Shown in pieces: positions 57,140 through 64,000 of a DNA stretch of 64,000 bases. Origin of the DNA: Zeugodacus cucurbitae (taxonomy: Eukaryota > Arthropoda > Insecta > Diptera > Tephritidae); NCBI RefSeq assembly GCF_028554725.1, contig NC_071667.1, positions 84,606,001-84,670,000 on the forward strand, given 5' to 3'. Every line of letters starts with the position of its first letter. The stretch's first letter is position 1. The position numbers and the translations under genes are program-made. The notes under the pieces are model-generated. The model was not told the DNA's origin, made no database searches, and saw only the letters and a program-made list of their open reading frames with translations.

Positions 57140-59965
57140 CTTTAGTTCGTAATCCCATTAACGTGGACTTCCCGAAATACCCATATTCCTCTAGTTTTGG
57201 AAATATATTTTGAGAATGAGAAAAGATCTAACGAATTTAATGACATGATAAATGTTTATAAACCTATAGTTACGATTTTAAGAGGAAAGGATCACACTTC
57301 GACCTATTGTCTATTGTGAGCGCGTCGCCTCGCCATCGCCTATTATCACATTATCTCATTTAACCTAGTCGCTTCAATCAGCTATATAAATCGTTAACAA
57401 AATATAGAATTTAATTTAAAATTTGTTTAATGAGTATTATAATGAATAAAAAAACTTTAATCTATGAATTCAATATTTAAAACGCGGTAATCACTATATA
57501 ACCAATAGATCGATTCCAAACAACAATATTTTAGCTTAAAAACGCATTTTCTTTTCTTTTTCTATTAAGATGTTCACTTTATGCCGTTAAAATATTTCAT
57601 CTAGAATAAATCATAGAATATATCATAGAATAGAAAATCATAAAATCTGAGCGATTTCATCTATGTATATATTAAAATGTTATGATATTAATTTGGTTCA
57701 AATCGATATGAGAATTCATCTAAGAATGGGCGGTACATCACTTTTGGTCATTCTATAAGCGTGGTATGGTTCTATTTTGATAATTTGCAGTCTCAGAGTG
57801 CCAAAGAACATATCTTCCAAATCGGATGAAGGTATTTATATTTTAATCAATAATCAATGTGGTATAACTCTATATCTAACTCGGTTAGTTTCGCTTTTGG
57901 TAGATGAACAAAACTATTATACCCACTGAAACAAGTTGCGGGAGTACAAAAGTGGTTAGATGCACTTAAACAAGAGGCACGATTAGTAAGAAAAGCCTGT
58001 AATTTATACTGTTCGTATATAATGTTAATCATATGAGTTACATACGATGAATTATCTACAAATACAGACGAGACGAAAAAAGCTTTTAGTATATATGCAG
58101 TTGGGATGCATTGTCTCAGAGCACAGGTAATTGTTAATCTGTTAGCTGTCTGTCTATTAAGTTGTTTTAAATAAAACTCAGCTTTGCGCAAATAATGTAC
58201 GCGATTACTTTAATATGAACATACTATATATCTGATTATATATATACATATGTACTAAGCATGTGGCTCTGTAGGTGAATCGCTGGAATACCATAAAGTT
58301 CTCACGCGACATCGATCGCAACAGCGATGTTGAAGCGCCGGCATAAATTACACTTCGTCGTCCACACTTCGAAGCACGTTGCAGTGCTGCAGAAAAACGA
58401 AACTGGTTCCCCGAGGCGTTGAAATTGAAATGCGAAAAACCAGCCACAACTGCGCGTTACAGCGGAAAACTCCGCGCAAATCTCTGTGACTGTGCCACGA
58501 AGCAAACGACGACGGTGTACTTAATTTTATTGCCAATTGCCATTATTGCATTATTGTTGTAATTGCGCTGCAGTCGCAGTGCTGCCGCTGTAATGAGCAT
58601 TACCTGCGCAAATCTTTGAAGTTCACAAGAAAAGAATCTAGTCGGATGAGTTGAGATAATGACTTTTGTGCGGAGCCTGCCGGCCACTTTATTGTTGCTC
58701 ATTGCTGCATTGCAATTACATTCTAAGCGCGCGGCAGACAATGACCGCTGCGCAAGTACGAGTATAGCGCATGCGCGCCGACCGGTCGCAAATCGTCGTC
58801 GATTTCTACGCGGTGCATACTTGTAGTTGAAGCATTGTGTGTGTGTTTTTGTACAAATGTTTTTACAATTGTAGTATGTACGTGGACATACCTTTGTATG
58901 CGGATGAGTCCATTTTGGTATCAGCGACTCAAATTACCTTCCATAATCGGCAAGTAGCGAGAAATGCTGTAATTGAAATGGAAAATGCCGCAGATTACCA
59001 AGAATGCCAAGCAAAATGAAAATGTAGAAATTGCATTCGGTCGAGTCGATTTTACTTTTATCAAGAATTTCACCTTCAGCCCATTATTATGACTTATTAT
59101 TATGGTGGCGCGGATATGTTATTGGTATTTCGCTTTATTCTCTTAATGGATTTTCTCCAATGTTTTACTTTCAATGAGGTTTGATGTCTAATTGTCTTAC
59201 ACTGGTCTTTTCTATTTTGAGTTTTCGTTAGATAAAGCAGGTTATAACAAATCCCTGATTGAAGTCATTCAGTAAAACCGTCAACCGAATGATCTAACGG
59301 TTTAAAAAAGTCCTCTATGATATATTTTTCTGAGGCTATAGTGTCTTCAAACTATTACAGTATTTCCACTATTTCTCTTCTCCTCTCCGACTAATTCTCT
59401 CGGCAGTTCGGATCATTATTAAATCGTTTGTATGTCGAAACGACCACGTGTATTCCAACGGGGTATGTAGAGTATCTGATACACATATAGGCATAATTAT
59501 ATCTCGTTGTGATCCATTAACAGACGTATGTATATATCTCTGTATGTTTGTAAGAAAATAAATAAATCCTCTTCCGCTCCTGATTTTTTCTCATTTACCT
59601 TTTCTTCAGATGCACTTATCATTCATTATTATCTTTGTGCTTTCACCACACTATTCCACTATTTAAAGTAGACAATTTTATAAACAAACACTTGTGTACA
59701 CCGACCCACACGTTTATTTGCATTCATACAGAGCTTAGTGCTAGTAGTAAATCTAAGAAATTTATTATTCCACTGTTTGTACTGGCTGAGACGACATCTG
59801 TAATGAGTATTTACAGCCCAAGCGCTCTCGGCATACTATACAAATTGAAGACGCAAGTTTTTTTTCGAAATACAAAGTGAGGCACATAGATATCTATTAA
59901 GACCCTGTCGAGAAAGCTAAAATTTAGTAGTTGTTTATAGGCTTTGCTTCATACTTGCATATAAT
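57140..59965. other. Intergenic, GC-rich promoter-like island inside
   Basis: AT-rich DNA with small direct repeats (ATCATAGAATA, about 57606-57640). About 58300-58810 is GC-richer, with CpG-containing sequence such as GCGCATGCGCGCCGACCGGT at about 58769. It resembles a promoter or conserved regulatory block; no coding exon found. Confidence 0.35.
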
Positions 59966-59968
59966 ATA

Positions 59969-60113
59969 CGAGGTGTGTTCAAAAAGTAACGGGAATTTTA
60001 GTTTTTTTTTTGAAAAACAAATTCTTCAAAGTACTCCGCATTAGATATAACAAATAAAAAAATTCAAAGTGGATTTTGGACAAAAATTCCCGTTATTTTT
60101 TGAACACACCTCT
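59969..60113. mobile_element. 145-bp mariner MITE
   Basis: Flanked by TA on both sides (59967-59968 and 60114-60115). Terminal inverted repeats of about 31 bp: left GAGGTGTGTTCAAAAAGTAA then CGGGAATTTT, right the same inverted with one A/G difference. The 80-bp interior has no coding potential. The ends match the mariner relic at 4177-5048, so this is an internally deleted non-autonomous copy that the parent transposase could have moved. Confidence 0.85.
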
Positions 60114-60115
60114 TA

Positions 60116-62177
60116 TATAGTAATGTATATCATATTATCAAGGCTTCTCTCAAACAATTCTGCAATTTTTGTCATGAAAGCTTCGCTCGTCCTCATTAAA
60201 TACTATTGTAGTTGTGATTTGTTTGTTGTACAAGACCGATAATTTGTTTTAGTTTCTAGCCCACATGTTTTCGAAGTGCTTAAGCTACCTAACATCTAAC
60301 ATACAAGTGCCAGGCACCTTCCCCCAAGCTACATCTAATAAAACGTTGCCCTACATTGCTTGCAGCAGTTTTCATTTTCATTCTCACTGAACGAATTTTA
60401 TTGTGATTCTTCATTTCGAAAATTTGACTGTAGGCCTAAACAGCCATATTTGAAGTAAAAAATAAACTTTTTGAGCGCCAGAAATTATAAAATATTAATG
60501 GTCTTCTTCGCATCTCGGGATCTCAAGATCTCTCCAGATTTTTGCCTGATGGACGCTCTCATTATTTTCTGTTGTATTGAATTGACATTTTATGATTAAA
60601 ATAATATTTCAAATGCATTTGTAAATGATTACAGCACATGAATGCATCACATCTCGTTGGCCAACCATTCTCGATATTTATTTAAAGCTAACCGCAAAAC
60701 CGAATTATCCGAAATCCGGTGTGAATGAGTAATGTTGCAACATTCGTTTCATGCCTTCGCACACTTGAATGGCAGCGGAGCAATGACTCAATTTCAACCG
60801 CTCCACGAACGAACGAGTGCGACGTCACAGTGCCACAGAGGAGGCGTCGCACAGCCCAAAGACTCAATTTGGTGCAACCGAATGGGAGTGGTGCTGTGCT
60901 GTGCTACTCAGCATTTGTCTGCTGCGGTTGGCCGCTTGGGCGTCTTCAGCGAACGGCAGCAGTCAACGCTTCTGTAATCGACACACAGGCAGCGACGGCG
61001 ACAGTTTCACGGTGGATGCGCATTGCGAACAATTCGAGACATCTCGCTGCTTGTTGTTGTTTCTTGTTTTGTGGTGAAGCAATCACAAGTGGTTAACATG
61101 ACTAAAAACAAATCAGGCTCAGTAGTGCGCGAGCTACTACAACAAATTGCATTCAGTTTGCTGTTGTATTGTTGGTGATTGTTGGCAGCAGCAGTGCCGT
61201 TCGGTTGCTCGTGGGTGTTCCGTTGCCGATGGTGTTGAGCGACGCGCCAACCGACCTAGACCCACTTGTGGTGTGCACAACCAAACACATATTGATTGCT
61301 TATTTGCGCACAAACACACACCACGATAAATATATCTGTATGTGTGTGTGTGAGTTACATCCGTATAGAAATACGAAAACATGCTGGTGCTTAGTATGCA
61401 TGTGGGGCGTCTATTTAAAGCACCGCAAATTTGTTTGGCCTCCGGTGCCGTGCCCAGCACTGCCTGAGGCGCGATTAGGTAGCGTCAACTTGGCCAACAA
61501 AGCTTTGTACAATGTACAAATTGAGTGCAGGAAATTACCACACTTGTTGCAACAACTGTTGCAACTGCCGCAAAAGAATGCCTGCCACACAGCGGTGGGC
61601 AATTAATGAACGTTGGTGTTGAGTTTACTCTAAATGGTGTGCCATATTTGTTGCTTCGCTTGGCATTCATTTACAGTTATTTTGTTTATGACTGAATTTA
61701 TTTCACATGCCACACTTCCTCACTTTTGTCTTTGAGAGTGAAAAGTGCAAGTGCGTAGCGGAAGTGAACTGAGTTTCAAGCCCATTTTTTGGTATCCTGC
61801 TTGCAACAATAATAATACTAGTGACATATATGTAGTAGGAATCAAAGCGATAATACAAACTCGAGCAGCTGACTCCAGTAAAGTAAAAATTGAACCACTG
61901 TCAATAGACCTAGTTAAAATTTTATGTAACCGCAGCTAACTTACTGTGGTTCTTACCTTCATTTATAGTAAAAAAAAATAAAAGTACCCTATTAGGTTAG
62001 GTTAGATTGGGTTTTATGGCTGTTCCCTACTATAAGAAACAACCAAGTACCGTATTATAAAATAATAATATGATAGCAGAAGTGCCTCGATCGTCCCTCC
62101 ACTGGGCTTGCTAAACCACCAATAATCTTATCGACAAGAATAACCTGCAAGGCCTACCAAGCTTTTGAAAATAAAAT
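60116..62177. other. Intergenic, with a GC-rich island at about 60720-61620
   Basis: About 60720-61620 is open in several frames on both strands at once, which reflects GC-richer composition and CA/GT microsatellites (about 61300-61350) rather than one gene. It may be a promoter with 5'UTR. No domain or splice pair could be supported. Confidence 0.35.
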
Positions 62178-62315
62178 AGGAAAAGAAACTCCAAACATAA
62201 GGCAGAGTTCAAATTATATATAACATGTATTTTCTAGACGTTTGGTAGGAAAAGAAACTCCAAACATAAGGCAGAGTTCAAATTATATATAACATGTGTT
62301 TTCTAGACGTTTGGT
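62178..62315. repeat. Recent 69-bp tandem duplication
   Basis: Two adjacent copies, 62178-62246 and 62247-62315, starting AGGAAAAGAAACTCC and ending CTAGACGTTTGGT. They differ at one base (TGTAT versus TGTGT near position 50). The near identity marks it as young. Confidence 0.9.
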
Positions 62316-62319
62316 TTTC

Positions 62320-64000
62320 AATGAGGTAACATTTTTCAGAGCTTGACAGCTGTCACTTGATTTCATAATGAATAGAGCCTTACTCCGGAACAACGTTTCA
62401 AGCTGACGGCCAATTGCTACAAAAAGGGGTAATTGGGGCTCTCGGCTGGAATTCATTCGAGCCAGTCGCGGTGGTTACTTGCCCGAAATAATTTTTAGAA
62501 CATAATACCAAACCTTTAGCTTCATAATAAAGCTAAATTCTTGGCCATAATATATAATTTTAAGCATTCAATTAAAGCATAATCTTCCTGAAAACCACAT
62601 GTCTAAAAAAACACCCTTTATAAGCTTTGCTTTAATAGTTTTTGCTAATGGAATTATGGATAAATTTTTCAAGCAATTTAACGCCTTAATTTAATTTTGC
62701 CATCATCCATTCGACAGACTATATATAAGTATATGTATATATGTATGTATGTATATACACGCTGCTCTGCAAAAATGTACTTGACCAGCTTCTTGCTTGC
62801 ATTATTAACGCTATTACGGTATATGGTGTTCTGGTTATTAAGCACAATATGGTATGAATTAGGAACACCACTTTAACAGGTGTTGCTTGGTGATGGCCAT
62901 TATGCAACAAGTGAGCTAATAATTATGAAGGATTTTTCTATGCCAAAATTACAGTGATTCATTTAAATTATTTCCGGTAATAATTATTCATGAACATTTA
63001 AACGATTTTCAAGAGTTTTGTAAAGTCGGATTAACTAAGTAAATAGTGAGTACTTAATAAGTTCCGGTTATTTTATCGGTTATTATGGATAGATTATTAT
63101 ATTAATTTTAATTAAAATATTTATTTATGTACTTAGAGAGGGCTTTCTGTAGAGTAAAATAAAATATTTGGAGCCATATGTTTTGGAGAAAACGACTACC
63201 AACTGATCAGTCTGTTTTGTTGACAGTTTGAAAATGATTTTCAGCACACAGTACACACCTGCGTACTAATGTACTGGCTCTGGCCTGCATTACCATTACA
63301 AAAACAGGCAAATAATTTAGCTCAAAGTTTGTATTTTAGTTGTGCACATACATACATACTTAATTATGATTTGAAAAAGTGGGTAAAGCGCACATTAAGT
63401 GACAAAGTAGAAAGTACAAAAGCAGAAAAAAAAACGCAAAAACGCGGTTAAATGCATTATACATTAGTACATACATACATACATAGGTATGTGAGCAGTG
63501 AAAAACTGAAATTCATCTGTGACACTTGCAGCTGGAATATGGCACACGAATCTGTGACACTGTGACAGCGCAGCTTTGGTCAGATAATTCAATTAACGGG
63601 GTCTCATACTATAGCTGGTGTTTGAAAGAGAAAATAGTCGAAATTTCATACACCATTTAACCAATTAACTGATTAAATTTAAAGAATCAGCATTCTGACA
63701 GCCAATCTCAATGAAATGCGTTACACTCAATCAATGACGTGCTCACACTGATAACGGTTAAGAGTATTATAGCCCATTTTCACATTCAATTAACGTGTCA
63801 ACAAGCAACTGACGGCCAATGCGGCGCATTGACGAAATGACTGACGGAATTGGAGAAAATTGGGTTAAGCGATAAGCGTTACACGTAGTATGTTACACGC
63901 AAGTGAGTGGGGCATGCTTGTAAATACCGCACACCTAATTCATAATAATGGTAACGAATTGGGCACTTAATTCCACTGGTGACATATTTCCTGCACTGTG
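62320..64000. other. Intergenic, no gene seen
   Basis: AT-rich with ACAT microsatellites (about 62730-62755 and 63350, 63470-63485). No supported exon. Confidence 0.45.

Noticed and set aside
60725..61670. Cluster of overlapping frames on both strands, up to 145 codons
   Set aside because: Openness in five frames at once is a composition effect; peptides are Cys/Trp-rich artefacts and partly encode CA/GT microsatellites.
1..64000. CRISPR arrays, bacterial operons, rRNA genes or viral insertions
   Set aside because: Nothing of the kind is visible: genes have spliceosomal introns, and repeats are eukaryotic transposons, microsatellites and minisatellites.

Overview
This is nuclear DNA of a higher fly. 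The coding sequences read as close relatives of Drosophila genes and are interrupted by short GT-AG introns. The intergenic DNA is AT-rich and full of short ACAT/ATGT repeats, mariner relics and dispersed repeats. Large introns and gene deserts and the repeat types suggest a tephritid-like fly rather than Drosophila itself; that taxonomic placement is inference.

Layout. 1-22 kb is gene-poor. It holds the last two exons of a retinol-dehydrogenase-like SDR (8631-9486), a LINE fragment (about 6550-7110), mariner relics (4177-5048, about 16610-16790, about 19160-19445), two dispersed repeats that interrupt mariner sequence, an extremely AT-rich array (13630-14510) and a degenerate minisatellite (21190-21615). 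22-35 kb is Protein kinase D (PKD): a non-coding first exon, a 4.8 kb intron carrying a separate small gene (25607-26242), then nine coding exons. 35.8-53.8 kb is a compact housekeeping cluster: an unknown signal-peptide protein, Polr1E (Pol I A49), Dlc90F (dynein light chain), Dph2, beta-MPP, CycC, GPALPP1, Tamm41, Alg13 and Rpn2. 54-64 kb is again gene-poor, with a second LINE fragment, a 284-bp inverted-repeat element, a 145-bp mariner MITE and a 69-bp tandem duplication.

The housekeeping genes alternate head-to-head (Dlc90F/Dph2, beta-MPP/CycC, Tamm41/Alg13) and tail-to-tail (Dph2/beta-MPP, CycC/GPALPP1, Alg13/Rpn2), which implies shared short promoters and closely spaced or overlapping 3' ends. 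They serve unrelated core functions: rRNA transcription, dynein transport, diphthamide synthesis, mitochondrial import and lipid synthesis, Mediator, N-glycosylation and the proteasome.

The most interesting signals are in PKD. The kinase ORF ends at a UGA followed by C and then stays open in the same frame for 95 sense codons of protein-like sequence, a candidate for stop-codon readthrough. A second candidate is an intronic polyadenylation isoform that would make a short protein with only the ubiquitin-like and C1a domains. The gene lying in the PKD intron encodes an unrecognised 211-aa protein with a KEN box and many S/T-P sites.
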